The notes under the pieces: generated by a model
The model's input: only the letters and a program-made list of their open reading frames with translations
Databases searched by the model: none
What the model was told of the DNA's origin: nothing
Program-made: the position numbers and the translations under genes
Source: Ruegeria arenilitoris
GTDB lineage: Bacteria > Pseudomonadota > Alphaproteobacteria > Rhodobacterales > Rhodobacteraceae
NCBI RefSeq assembly: GCF_013032855.1
Contig: NZ_WQDA01000002.1
Location: forward strand, 62,001-126,000
Reading direction: 5' to 3'
DNA: 64,000 nt
In this document: piece after piece, positions 1-8,314 of the stretch
How positions within the stretch are numbered: position 1 is the stretch's first letter
Layout: each line of letters opens with the position of its first letter

Positions 1-1
1 A

Positions 2-334
2 GCAGTCGGAGAAACCGTCGGCTACGGCAACACGTGGAAAGCCCGGCGCCCCTCGCGGATCGCAACCGTGGCCGCGGGTTATGCCGACGGGCTGCACCGC
101 GCCATCGGTGGCGGCATCGACACCTTCGCCGGCGACCTGCCCTGCCCCGTCGTCGGACGTATCTCGATGGATCTGATCACCGTCGACGTCACCGACCTAC
201 CGCACACGCCCGAACGTCTGCGCATTCTGAACGGCCATCAGACGGTGGACGACCTGGCCGAGGCCGCAGGCACCATCGGGTACGAGATCCTGACCTCACT
301 CGGCAGCCGCTACTCGCGGGGCTATGTCGAATGA
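2..334 (+). CDS. alr: Alanine racemase, C-terminal part (cut by window start)
   Basis: Only the last 110 codons are in the window; the reading frame is open from base 2. The residues match the C-terminal beta-barrel domain of PLP-dependent alanine racemase, with the AAGYADG segment followed by VVGRISMDL and a closing [11 protein letters not shown] segment, all typical of Alr. The enzyme interconverts L- and D-alanine in the cytoplasm for peptidoglycan. The stop codon overlaps the ATG of the MlaE permease gene (ATGA), so the genes are probably translationally coupled. An Alr-MlaE-MlaF arrangement is, as I recall, common in Rhodobacterales. Confidence 0.9.
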   Translation, partial: AVGETVGYGNTWKARRPSRIATVAAGYADGLHRAIGGGIDTFAGDLPCPVVGRISMDLITVDVTDLPHTPERLRILNGHQTVDDLAEAAGTIGYEILTSLGSRYSRGYVE

Positions 335-1113
335 ATCCACTCGCATGGCTTGGCGAACTGGGCCGCGCGGTCCTGAACCTGCTGGCGGCGTTCGGCCGCG
401 TGGCGCTGTTTGCATTGGATGCTCTGTCACACATCTTTCGACCGCCGTTCTACCCGCGTGAACTGGGCATGGCTCTGCTGAACATCGGCTGGCTGTCGCT
501 GCCGGTCGTAGGCCTGACGACCATATTCACCGGCGGCGCACTGGCGCTTCAGATCTACGCCGGCGGCGCGCGTTTCAACGCCGAAGCCGTCGTGCCCCAG
601 ATCGTGGCCATCGGCATGGTCCGCGAGTTGGGTCCTGTCATGGTCGGCCTGATGATTGCGGCGCGCGTCACCTCGTCGATCGCCGCCGAGATCGCCACAA
701 TGAAGGTGACCGAGCAGATCGACGCCCTGGTCACCCTGTCGACCCACCCGATGAAATACCTGGCGGCCCCGCGCGTTCTGGCCGCATTGATCACCGTCCC
801 TGTTCTGGTTGCCGTGGGCGACATCATCGGCATCGCGGGCGGCTACGCCGTGGCGACGCAGAACCTCGGCTTCAACCCGGCAGCCTATCTGAAAAACACG
901 GTCGATTTCCTCGAGCCGCTCGACATCCTGTCCTCGCTAGTCAAAGGAGCGGCGTTCGGCATGATCGCGGCCATCATGGGCTGCTATTTCGGCATGCATT
1001 CGGGACGCGGCGCGCAAGGCGTGGGCCGCGCAACCAAGGGCTCGGTCGAGGCCGCCGCTGTGCTGATCCTTGCCGCCAACTTCGTTCTCACGGGGGTGTT
1101 CTTCTCGCTATGA
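331..1113 (+). CDS. mlaE: MlaE-family ABC transporter permease
   Basis: A 260-aa integral membrane protein of the MlaE/YrbE family, the permease of an inner-membrane transporter that moves phospholipids to or from the outer membrane. It has several hydrophobic segments, and the family hallmark around residues 116-133 (ending EQIDAL) is intact. An in-frame extension upstream overlaps alr and is not used: the ATG at 331 overlaps the alr stop. The gene's own stop overlaps the start of mlaF by 4 nt. No MCE-domain MlaD or MlaC gene follows, so the partner substrate-binding proteins must be encoded elsewhere. Confidence 0.92.
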   Translation: MNPLAWLGELGRAVLNLLAAFGRVALFALDALSHIFRPPFYPRELGMALLNIGWLSLPVVGLTTIFTGGALALQIYAGGARFNAEAVVPQIVAIGMVRELGPVMVGLMIAARVTSSIAAEIATMKVTEQIDALVTLSTHPMKYLAAPRVLAALITVPVLVAVGDIIGIAGGYAVATQNLGFNPAAYLKNTVDFLEPLDILSSLVKGAAFGMIAAIMGCYFGMHSGRGAQGVGRATKGSVEAAAVLILAANFVLTGVFFSL

Positions 1114-1856
1114 TCCGGATGGAGAACGTACACAAGGCCTTCGGCGACAACCACGTGCTCAGGGGCATGAACCTCGAGATTGCCAAAGGCACGTCCATGG
1201 TGATCATCGGTGGCTCGGGCACCGGAAAATCCGTGGCGCTGAAATGCATCCTTGGTCTGATCAAACCCGACAGCGGCAAGATTTTCGTCGATGGGCAGGA
1301 CGCCCAGACCGGTGACCGAGACGCCTTTCTAGCCAGGTTCGGTATGCTGTTCCAAGGGGCGGCCCTGTTTGACTCGTTGCCCGTCTGGCAGAACGTGGCC
1401 TTCCGCCTGCTGCGCGGCTCGCTGAAACGACCGACGGACGAGGCACGTGAAATCGCGATCGAGAAACTGCGCCGCGTGGGCCTGCGCGCCAAGGTGGCAG
1501 ATCTCTACCCGTCCGAACTGTCGGGCGGCATGCAGAAACGTGTAGGTCTGGCCCGCGCCATCGCCGCCGAACCCGAGATCATTTTCTTCGACGAACCCAC
1601 TACGGGGCTGGACCCGATCATGTCGGGCGTCATCAATGACCTGATCCGCGAGATCGTGACCGAAATGGGCGCCACCGCAATGACCATCACGCACGACATG
1701 AGCTCCGTCCGCGCGATTGCCGACAACGTGGCGATGCTGCATGACGGGGTAATCCAGTGGACCGGACCGGTCAGCCAGATGGATTCCTCCGGCGATCCTT
1801 ATGTCGAACAGTTCATCAGTGGGAGTGCGGAAGGGCCGATTGAGGCGGTGCGGTAG
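1110..1856 (+). CDS. mlaF: MlaF-family ABC transporter ATP-binding protein
   Basis: A 248-aa ABC ATPase that pairs with the preceding MlaE permease. Walker A GGSGTGKS lies at residues 34-41, the signature LSGGMQKR at 137-144 and Walker B FFDEPT at about 159-164. A conserved switch histidine follows in ITHDM. MQKR in the signature is typical of the MlaF/MKL subgroup, which energises phospholipid trafficking at the inner membrane. The ATG overlaps the mlaE stop by 4 nt. It is the last gene of the alr-mlaE-mlaF unit; the next gene is convergent. Confidence 0.92.
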   Translation: MIRMENVHKAFGDNHVLRGMNLEIAKGTSMVIIGGSGTGKSVALKCILGLIKPDSGKIFVDGQDAQTGDRDAFLARFGMLFQGAALFDSLPVWQNVAFRLLRGSLKRPTDEAREIAIEKLRRVGLRAKVADLYPSELSGGMQKRVGLARAIAAEPEIIFFDEPTTGLDPIMSGVINDLIREIVTEMGATAMTITHDMSSVRAIADNVAMLHDGVIQWTGPVSQMDSSGDPYVEQFISGSAEGPIEAVR

Positions 1857-1858
1857 GT

Positions 1859-2281
1859 CTATTCTACATCCATCCACAGTTTCGCTTTTTCTGAAACATC
1901 ACCGGGCAACACCTCAGCCCGGCGTGTTTCCAAGTTCAGCAAAACACATTTAAACACAGCGGTGAAAGCCGTTTCACCGTCCGCTACTTTTCTAAGCGTG
2001 TGGCGGAAAGTCATGGATTTCTTTCCAATTTCCAGAATTTCGCTCTCCATTTGGATCGCTTCGCCCGAACCAAGTTCCTGCCGGAAGTCGCTGTTGATAT
2101 TCACCACTGCGAAGGAAAGCCGCCTACCGCTCCGCATATCGTCTGCCGTCAAACCCATTTCTGCCTGCATGGCTAAAACGGAATCTGAACATGCTGCAAA
2201 ATACCTGGATACATTCATGTGCCCAAGGAAATCGCAATCGGAAGGATCAACCACCGACTTGAACGCCAAATAGGCGGGCAT
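1859..2281 (-). CDS. Hotdog-fold acyl-CoA thioesterase family protein
   Basis: A 140-aa single-domain hotdog protein. The N-terminal DCDFLGHMN (about residues 14-22) is the catalytic-type motif of the 4HBT/YbgC-like thioesterases, which hydrolyse acyl-CoA substrates; the actual substrate cannot be read from the sequence. A strong ribosome binding site (AAGGAG) sits about 10 nt before the ATG. The gene is convergent with mlaF with only 2 nt between stops. Its codon use is visibly AT-richer than both neighbours, hinting at acquisition from elsewhere. Confidence 0.8.
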   Translation of the reverse strand: MPAYLAFKSVVDPSDCDFLGHMNVSRYFAACSDSVLAMQAEMGLTADDMRSGRRLSFAVVNINSDFRQELGSGEAIQMESEILEIGKKSMTFRHTLRKVADGETAFTAVFKCVLLNLETRRAEVLPGDVSEKAKLWMDVE

Positions 2282-2387
2282 AGAAATTATCTCCTTGCCG
2301 AATGACTTTACATGACTTCACTTGTAGACGTTATCACATCATTCAGTCGAAGAAAGCGTCGTCCATAAACCCTACGATTTAAGCATA

Positions 2388-2840
2388 ATGACCCTCCGCC
2401 TCGCCACCCTCTCGCTCCTGATCCTCTACCCCATCGCGTGGTTCGCCCCGCTGATGCGCGCGGGCCTGCTGCCGATCTTCGGCCTCAGCGAGATCAGCGT
2501 CATCACCGGCCTCCAGTCCTTGTGGAAATCCGACATCTTCCTCGCGCTGGTCGTCACCGTCTTTGCCCTGTTCGCCCCGTACATCAAAACCATCGGCACC
2601 GCGCTGGTCCAATGGGACCTGCTGGACCCGCGTGTCCAACCCGCGCTGAACATCATGGGCAAGCTCGCCATGGCCGATATCTTCCTCATCGCGCTCTACA
2701 TCACGTTGGCCAAGGGCATCTCATACGCAACGATCGAAACAGCGTGGGGCCTGTACCTTTTCACCGGCTGCATCCTTGCGTCGATCGCGCTGGGATACGT
2801 TACCGAAGTGAAACTTGGTTCACGAAACCTCCGGACCTGA
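2388..2840 (+). CDS. PqiA-like paraquat-inducible family membrane protein
   Basis: A 150-aa polytopic membrane protein with about four hydrophobic helices (near residues 4-22, 50-70, 92-112, 122-142). Layout and spacing resemble one PqiA domain, here as a single short copy instead of the duplicated form of E. coli PqiA. PqiA proteins are partners of MCE-type lipid transport systems, which would fit the nearby MlaE/MlaF pair, but the role is inferred. No zinc-finger cysteines are present. It is divergent from the thioesterase gene across a 106-nt gap. Confidence 0.65.
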   Translation: MTLRLATLSLLILYPIAWFAPLMRAGLLPIFGLSEISVITGLQSLWKSDIFLALVVTVFALFAPYIKTIGTALVQWDLLDPRVQPALNIMGKLAMADIFLIALYITLAKGISYATIETAWGLYLFTGCILASIALGYVTEVKLGSRNLRT

Positions 2841-2869
2841 TTGATTGAAAACGCATTTCTGGCTATGAT
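2841..2869 (+). promoter_or_regulatory. Sigma-70-type promoter for the coiled-coil membrane protein gene
   Basis: TTGATT at 2841-2846 and TATGAT at 2864-2869 are separated by exactly 17 nt, close to the housekeeping consensus. The start would fall near 2876, leaving a leader of about 114 nt that contains a GC-rich hairpin before the start codon at 2990. Confidence 0.6.
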
Positions 2870-2906
2870 GGCCAGTATTCGAGCAGCCAAGTCATTTTTG
2901 TTTCAG

Positions 2907-2921
2907 GGTCCGACGCGGACC
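2907..2921 (+). promoter_or_regulatory. Hairpin in the 5' leader (GGTCCG-ACG-CGGACC)
   Basis: A perfect 6-bp stem with a 3-nt loop (arms 2907-2912 and 2916-2921) lies inside the predicted leader of the gene starting at 2990. It has no following T-run in the transcribed direction, so it is not an obvious terminator; leader structure or a protein-binding site are both possible. Confidence 0.35.
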
Positions 2922-2989
2922 GTCTTGCACGTTTGATGGATACTCCGCCCGGGCCCGGTATTGCCGGTTTCAAAAGGAGTAGGACTGCC

Positions 2990-3772
2990 ATGGCCGCCCT
3001 CCATTCGATTTCAATTCATTTCCAGAACGTATTCCTGCGACTGACTTTTTTCCTGATCTGCGCTGCCGCTCTGTTTGCCGTATCCGCCACCCTGCTTGCC
3101 GCCGTGAATGTCTGGCCTTGGCTGACGATGCAGGCTGGATTGGGCGGTCAGGACATTCCGAACGCCGGCGTCTACATCCAGATCGGCCTGACCGCTCTGG
3201 TTCTGATGCTCGCCTTCTACCTGCCCTCCAGCGCGCGCATGATGGCGTTGGAAAACGCGCATCGGAAGTTCTCGCTGCAGATGCAGGACGTGGTCGATGC
3301 CTACCAGATCGCCCATGCGGCCGACCGCAGCGGCGTGTTCGCGCTGGCCTCGGAGTTTGACGCGGTCAAGGAGCGCATGGCCTTCCTGCGCGATCATCCC
3401 GACCTGCAATCGCTGGAGCCCGAGATCCTTGAACTGGCCGCGCAGATGAGCCAGGTCAGCCACGAACTGGCCGAAACCTACGGCGCGGCCAAAGTCGCCC
3501 GAGCGCGGGCGTTCCTGCAACAGCGGCAGGAAGAGGTCGAACTGTTCCAGCAACGGATCGAAGACGCCCAGACCATACAGCATGAATTGCGCCAGTGGAC
3601 CCGCGACATCGAGATCGAGGAATCCATCGCCAAGGCGCAATTGTCCCGTCTGCGCGAAGAATTGTTCGAGCTTTTGCCCGAGCTTTCCGCCCAGTTGCAG
3701 ACACCGCCGGACGACAGCGACCCGACCGCGTCGAGCGTCATCGCCATGCCCCCGCCCCGCGCCGCCGAATAG
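2990..3772 (+). CDS. Membrane-anchored coiled-coil protein of unknown function
   Basis: A 260-aa protein of unrecognised function. Two hydrophobic segments (about residues 14-37 and 56-76) are followed by a long charged helical stretch rich in E, Q, R and A, probably a cytoplasmic coiled coil, and a Pro-rich tail. The ATG at 2990 was chosen over upstream in-frame codons because AAAAGGAG precedes it at good spacing. Homologues in Rhodobacterales are, as I recall, often labelled DNA repair protein, probably because radA follows; nothing in the sequence supports a nuclease or DNA-binding role. Confidence 0.65.
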   Translation: MAALHSISIHFQNVFLRLTFFLICAAALFAVSATLLAAVNVWPWLTMQAGLGGQDIPNAGVYIQIGLTALVLMLAFYLPSSARMMALENAHRKFSLQMQDVVDAYQIAHAADRSGVFALASEFDAVKERMAFLRDHPDLQSLEPEILELAAQMSQVSHELAETYGAAKVARARAFLQQRQEEVELFQQRIEDAQTIQHELRQWTRDIEIEESIAKAQLSRLREELFELLPELSAQLQTPPDDSDPTASSVIAMPPPRAAE

Positions 3773-3905
3773 CCACTCACTCACCAGGTGCGCCAGCACC
3801 CGCCGCGAAGGATGGCCCGCCCGGGCCTGACGCCGCGGCCCGTCAGTCCGGATTGAACACCGGAAGGGCTTGAAGAACCGCGCAAGCTCGGGCACGAATT
3901 GCGCC

Positions 3906-5270
3906 ATGGCAAAGACGACGACTTTCATCTGCTCGGCCTGTGGCGCCTCGCAATCCCGCTGGTCCGGCCGCTGCGACGGCTGTGGCGAGTGGAACACCAT
4001 AGTTCAAGAGGCCCCATTGTCGGCAGGCCCGGCCAGGAAATCGCTGGGCGGCAAACGGGGCCAGGCCGTCACCCTGACGGACCTCTCCACCGAGGAGGCC
4101 CCGCCGCCCCGCACAGTCTGCGGCGTCGAGGAACTGGACCGTGTCCTGGGCGGCGGGCTGGTCCCTGCCTCGGCCCTGCTGGTGGGCGGCGATCCGGGCA
4201 TCGGCAAATCCACCCTGCTGTTGCAGGCCGCCGCGCGATTTGCCCGGTCGGGCCTGAAAACCATCTATGTCTCGGGCGAGGAAGCCAGCGCCCAGGTTCG
4301 CATGCGCGCGCGCCGCCTGGGGCTCGAGGACGCGCCGGTGCAACTGGCGGCCGAGACCAACCTGCGCGACATTCTCACCACGCTCGAGGCCGAGAAACCC
4401 GGCCTTGCCATCATCGACTCGATCCAGACCATGTGGGCGGACAATGTCGACAGCGCGCCGGGATCAGTCAGTCAGGTCCGCGCCGCCGCGCACGAGTTGA
4501 CCAGCTTTGCCAAGCGCCACGGCGTGTCCATCATCATGGTCGGCCATGTCACCAAGGAAGGCCAGATCGCTGGCCCCCGCGTGGTCGAACACATGGTCGA
4601 TACCGTCCTCTATTTCGAGGGCGAGCGCGGCCACCAGTTCCGCATCCTGCGCGCGGTCAAGAACCGCTTTGGCCCCGCCGACGAAATCGGTGTGTTCGAG
4701 ATGACGGGCAAGGGTCTGGCACAGGTCACCAACCCCTCGGCCCTGTTTCTGTCGGAACGCGGCACACCCAGCCCTGGCTCGGCGGTTTTTGCAGGCATCG
4801 AGGGCACCCGGCCCGTTCTGGTCGAACTGCAGGCGCTGGTTGCGCCCTCGCCCCATTCACAGCCCCGCCGCACGGTCGTCGGCTGGGACAGCGGGCGGCT
4901 TGCGATGATCCTCGCCGTGCTCGAAGCGCGCTGCGGCATCCCCTTTGCCGGGCTCGACGTCTATCTGAACGTGGCCGGGGGGCTGAAGATCAGCGAGCCC
5001 GCAGCCGACCTTGCCGTGGCCGCCGCCCTGCTGAGCGCGCGCGAGGACACCGCCCTGCCCGCCGACACCGTGGTTTTCGGAGAAATCTCGCTATCCGGGG
5101 CACTTAGACCAGCGCCGCAGACCGAAAACAGGTTGAAAGAAGCGCAAAAACTTGGTTTCACAGCAGCAATTGCTCCGGCAGGCGGCAAAACCGGTACTGT
5201 GGCAGGTCTGACACTCACCCGACCCTCTGATTTGGTCGGGTTTGTTGGCGAAACCTTCGGAGCAGGTTAA
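3906..5270 (+). CDS. radA: DNA repair protein RadA
   Basis: A 454-aa RadA/Sms, a RecA-like DnaB-type helicase that drives branch migration in recombinational repair. The N-terminal C4 zinc finger has Cys 9, 12, 23 and 26; Walker A GGDPGIGKS is at 94-102; the RadA-specific KNRFG motif is near residue 255; a Lon-protease-like domain forms the C-terminus. The ATG at 3906 starts directly before the zinc finger; the 12-codon upstream extension is not conserved-looking. cvpA and purF follow, an order I recall as common in Rhodobacterales. Confidence 0.96.
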   Translation: MAKTTTFICSACGASQSRWSGRCDGCGEWNTIVQEAPLSAGPARKSLGGKRGQAVTLTDLSTEEAPPPRTVCGVEELDRVLGGGLVPASALLVGGDPGIGKSTLLLQAAARFARSGLKTIYVSGEEASAQVRMRARRLGLEDAPVQLAAETNLRDILTTLEAEKPGLAIIDSIQTMWADNVDSAPGSVSQVRAAAHELTSFAKRHGVSIIMVGHVTKEGQIAGPRVVEHMVDTVLYFEGERGHQFRILRAVKNRFGPADEIGVFEMTGKGLAQVTNPSALFLSERGTPSPGSAVFAGIEGTRPVLVELQALVAPSPHSQPRRTVVGWDSGRLAMILAVLEARCGIPFAGLDVYLNVAGGLKISEPAADLAVAAALLSAREDTALPADTVVFGEISLSGALRPAPQTENRLKEAQKLGFTAAIAPAGGKTGTVAGLTLTRPSDLVGFVGETFGAG

Positions 5271-5310
5271 AGTCGCGCCTCGAGGGGCAGAAAAAGAACA
5301 GGCGAGGGCC

Positions 5311-5880
5311 ATGGAAGGTTTTACAATAATTGACGGGCTCGTTGCCCTGATCATCGTGCTGTCGGGGATTCTGGCCTATTCGCGCGGCTTCATGCGCGAG
5401 GTCATGGCCATTGCAGGTTGGGTTGCCGCCGCAGTTCTGGCCTTCATCTTTGCACCGCAAGCCGTGCCGCTGGTCAAGGAAATCCCGGTGGTCGGAGACT
5501 TCTTGCGTGACAGCTGCGAATTGTCGGTGATTACGGGCTTTGCCGCGGTGTTTGCCATTGCGCTGATCGTGGTCAGCATCTTCACCCCGTTGTTCTCGTC
5601 CCTGGTACAGCGCTCGGCGCTGGGTGGGCTGGATCAGGCGCTGGGGTTCTTCTTCGGCATTGCCCGCGGCATTCTGCTGGTTGCCATCGCCTTCTTTGTC
5701 TACGACACCGTGATGACCGGCCAGTCCTACACGATCGTCGATGAAAGCCGCTCGGCCAAGGTATTCGAGCAGTTCAGCGACAGGATCGAAGAGCAGAACC
5801 CCGAGGCCGCCCTGGGTTGGGTGACCACCCAGTACGAAGAGCTTGTTGCATCCTGCACAGCGGATTCTCAGGGCCAGTAA
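5311..5880 (+). CDS. cvpA: CvpA family membrane protein
   Basis: A 189-aa membrane protein of the CvpA (colicin V production) family, with hydrophobic helices near residues 6-24, 30-48, 72-95 and 110-130 and a polar C-terminal tail. The ATG at 5311 begins the conserved GFTIIDGLVALI segment and follows a GGCGAGGG purine stretch; the longer in-frame form overlaps radA and is less likely. CvpA is often linked to purF, as here. A clear intrinsic terminator follows 27 nt after the stop. Confidence 0.93.
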   Translation: MEGFTIIDGLVALIIVLSGILAYSRGFMREVMAIAGWVAAAVLAFIFAPQAVPLVKEIPVVGDFLRDSCELSVITGFAAVFAIALIVVSIFTPLFSSLVQRSALGGLDQALGFFFGIARGILLVAIAFFVYDTVMTGQSYTIVDESRSAKVFEQFSDRIEEQNPEAALGWVTTQYEELVASCTADSQGQ

Positions 5881-5906
5881 CAGCTACCAGCCAAGCAAAA
5901 CGAAGC

Positions 5907-5935
5907 AGCCCGGCGGCCAGCCGGGCTTTTCTTTT
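5907..5935 (+). terminator. Rho-independent terminator after cvpA
   Basis: Arms AGCCCGGC (5907-5914) and GCCGGGCT (5920-5927) form a perfect 8-bp stem with a 5-nt loop, followed by TTTCTTTT. It ends the radA-cvpA transcript and lies before the convergent zinc-finger gene. Confidence 0.85.
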
Positions 5936-5944
5936 GTCAGAGGG

Positions 5945-6187
5945 TCAGACGAACCCTTCGCCCCCACAAACCGAACAGCGGTTGGTTTTCAGGCCAAAGC
6001 ATCCGTCGCACCGGCTGAACTGGGGCTTGCCCAAGTGATCTCGGCCCTTCAGGACTTCGCCCTTGCCGTTGCATATCTGACAAGGTGCACGTCCCATTCC
6101 GCGGCACCGATGGCACCGGCGTTTGACGTGCTCGTCCTTTTTCTGGCTCGGTCGTCCCTGCCACATACCTGTTTTGCCCTCGGTCAA
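5945..6187 (-). CDS. Small DnaJ-type zinc-finger protein
   Basis: An 80-aa protein with no J domain, composed mostly of a DnaJ-like cysteine-rich module: four CxxC pairs arranged as CHRC, CQIC, CDGC and CSVC, three of them followed by the usual G-x-G type spacing. Such modules bind two zinc ions and act as thiol or client-binding modules in chaperones; a stand-alone copy could be an adaptor or metal-binding protein. An internal ATG eight codons in (MWQGR) is an alternative start. It sits between cvpA (convergent) and purF (divergent). Confidence 0.68.
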   Translation of the reverse strand: MTEGKTGMWQGRPSQKKDEHVKRRCHRCRGMGRAPCQICNGKGEVLKGRDHLGKPQFSRCDGCFGLKTNRCSVCGGEGFV

Positions 6188-6341
6188 ATGCTGCCGGCGT
6201 CATACCATGCAGCGCGTTCAAAACACGGGAAACACTCATGTTCGCGGCCCCATCAAACCAGAAACCCGGCCTGCGGCAAAACGAATTATGATCCTTTGGT
6301 GACATGGGGGGCATTAGGCATTATGTGAGGGCCAACTCGCC

Positions 6342-7838
6342 ATGGAATCGGAGCTGCCTGTCTTGCATAGCCCGCAGATGCCCCCCGCCCACCCGTTCGA
6401 TGATGACAAGCTCCGCGAGGAATGCGGGATTTTCGGGGTCGTCGGTGTCAAAGATGCCGCCAATTTCGTTGCTCTTGGTCTGCATGCCCTGCAGCACCGC
6501 GGGCAGGAAGCCGGCGGGATCGTCACCCATGATCCTGAACTCGGCTTCAACTCGGCCCGTCGATTTGGCTATGTGCGCGACAATTTCACCTCGTCCGACG
6601 TGATGGAAAGCCTGCCCGGGCCGATCGGGATCGGCCATGTGCGCTATTCCACGGCCGGGTCCAAGGGCCAGACCGCCATCCGTGACGTACAGCCGTTCTT
6701 CGGCGAGTTTTCGATGGGCGGCGCCGCGATTGCGCACAATGGCAACATCACAAACGCCAATGCCCTGCGGCGCGAGCTGATCGAGCGCGGCTCGATCTTC
6801 CAAAGCTCGTCCGACAGCGAATGCATCATCCACCTGATGGCCCGCTCGCTACAGCGCAACATCCCGGAACGGATGGAAGACGCACTGCGCCGGGTCGAGG
6901 GCGCCTTCTCGGTGGTCGCCATGACCCGCACCAAGCTGATCGGCGTCCGCGATCCTCTGGGTGTGCGCCCGCTGGTATTGGGCAAAATCGGCGATGGCTG
7001 GTGCCTGGCCTCGGAAACTTGTGCCCTGGACATCATCGGTGCCGAATTCCTGCGCGAGATCGAGCCCGGCGAAATGGTGGTGATAAATGCCCAGAATGGT
7101 GTTGAAAGCCACTTCCCGTTCCGCCGACAACCCAGCAAATTCTGTATCTTCGAGCATGTCTACTTTTCGCGCCCCGACTCGATTCTGGGTGGACGCTCGG
7201 TCTATGAGACACGCGAAGCCATTGGGCGCGAGTTGGCCAAGGAAAGCCCCGTCGAGGCGGATCTGGTCTGCCCCGTGCCAGACAGCGGCACGCCCGCGGC
7301 CATTGGGTACTCGTTGGAGTCGGGCATCCCCTATGCGATGGGGATCATCCGCAACCAATACATGGGCCGCACCTTCATCGAACCCACCGAACAGATCCGC
7401 AACATGGGCGTGCGGCTCAAGCTGAACGTGAACCGCGCCCTGATCGAGGGCAAGCGGGTGATACTGGTCGACGACTCGGTGGTGCGCGGTACGACCAGCC
7501 GCAAGATCAAGGAAATGATCCTGGATGCCGGCGCGAAAGAGGTGCATTTCCGCATCGCCTCGCCGCCCACGGCCTGGCCCTGTTTCTACGGCGTGGACAC
7601 GCCACAGCGCGAAAAGCTGCTGGCCGCCACGATGACCGAGGAAGAAATGACCAAGCATCTGGCTGTCGACAGCCTCAAGTTCATCTCGCTGGACGGGCTG
7701 TACCGGGCGGTCGGCGAATCGCAGGGTCGCAGCAAGGACTGCCCGCAATACTGCGATGCATGTTTCTCGGGCGAGTATCCCGTTACTCCGGCGGACATGG
7801 TTGAACAAGGGTTCAAGATGCAACCGGCGGCCGAATAA
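6342..7838 (+). CDS. purF: Amidophosphoribosyltransferase
   Basis: A 498-aa PurF, which makes 5-phosphoribosylamine from PRPP and glutamine, the first committed step of purine synthesis. The Ntn-type glutaminase nucleophile is Cys28 in EECGIFG, so a propeptide must be removed. The PRPP-binding loop VILVDDSVVRGTTS lies near residue 370, and C-terminal cysteines (CPQYCDAC) suggest an iron-sulfur cluster as in the Bacillus type. An alternative ATG is at 6378. A promoter-like pair (TTGGTG, CATTAT, 17-nt spacer) lies just upstream at 6296-6324. Confidence 0.96.
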   Translation: MESELPVLHSPQMPPAHPFDDDKLREECGIFGVVGVKDAANFVALGLHALQHRGQEAGGIVTHDPELGFNSARRFGYVRDNFTSSDVMESLPGPIGIGHVRYSTAGSKGQTAIRDVQPFFGEFSMGGAAIAHNGNITNANALRRELIERGSIFQSSSDSECIIHLMARSLQRNIPERMEDALRRVEGAFSVVAMTRTKLIGVRDPLGVRPLVLGKIGDGWCLASETCALDIIGAEFLREIEPGEMVVINAQNGVESHFPFRRQPSKFCIFEHVYFSRPDSILGGRSVYETREAIGRELAKESPVEADLVCPVPDSGTPAAIGYSLESGIPYAMGIIRNQYMGRTFIEPTEQIRNMGVRLKLNVNRALIEGKRVILVDDSVVRGTTSRKIKEMILDAGAKEVHFRIASPPTAWPCFYGVDTPQREKLLAATMTEEEMTKHLAVDSLKFISLDGLYRAVGESQGRSKDCPQYCDACFSGEYPVTPADMVEQGFKMQPAAE

Positions 7839-7862
7839 GGCCGGAATTCAGAGACTTCTCCA

Positions 7863-7887
7863 AGGGGCCGCAGGGCCCCTTTTTTTC
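7863..7887 (+). terminator. Rho-independent terminator after purF
   Basis: Stem AGGGGCC (7863-7869) with GGCCCCT (7874-7880), loop GCAG, followed by an unbroken T-run. It is 24 nt downstream of the purF stop. Confidence 0.88.
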
Positions 7888-8023
7888 ATGGTTCGGATCA
7901 GCGTGGCGAAACATGGCCGAAACCTGATGCACCGGCTTTTCCTTCCCCTTTGGCTCTGCTAGCCAACCGGCTGCTCACTCACGCAATCACACGGAGGCCG
8001 GGCCACCGGGCCGGCCAGTTTTC

Positions 8024-8272
8024 ATGGCAAATCCCAGAGTCGACAGCGCGGCCACCCAAAAGGGCGCGCTCAGCAAGAATGGTACGACCGTCCTGGGCGT
8101 CTTTGGCCCGCAGAACGACATGCGCGCCCTGATGCGCTCATCGTCTGGACGGGTGAAAGAGGTCAAGACAGGCAGCCGCTTTGGTTCGGGCACGATCGTG
8201 GCCATCGACAAAGACGGCATCATGCTGCGACAAAGCGGCCGGACCCAGCGCATCGCCATCCCCGGAAGCTGA
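8024..8272 (+). CDS. Small PilP/GspC-like domain protein
   Basis: An 82-aa protein. The C-terminal half, with a G-x-V-x-E-V-K-x-G-S segment, then IVAIDKDGIML and an IPGS end, resembles the small beta-domain of PilP/GspC proteins that link inner-membrane pilus or secretion complexes to outer-membrane partners. It has no signal peptide or membrane helix, so a genuine pilus role is doubtful and the match is by pattern only. A GGAGG lies about 30 nt before the ATG with a GC-rich hairpin between them, so the real start or leader structure is uncertain. Confidence 0.6.
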   Translation: MANPRVDSAATQKGALSKNGTTVLGVFGPQNDMRALMRSSSGRVKEVKTGSRFGSGTIVAIDKDGIMLRQSGRTQRIAIPGS

Positions 8273-8314
8273 TCCGGGCTTGACGGGCTGCGCGCTTGGG
8301 TTCAAACCCCGCGC

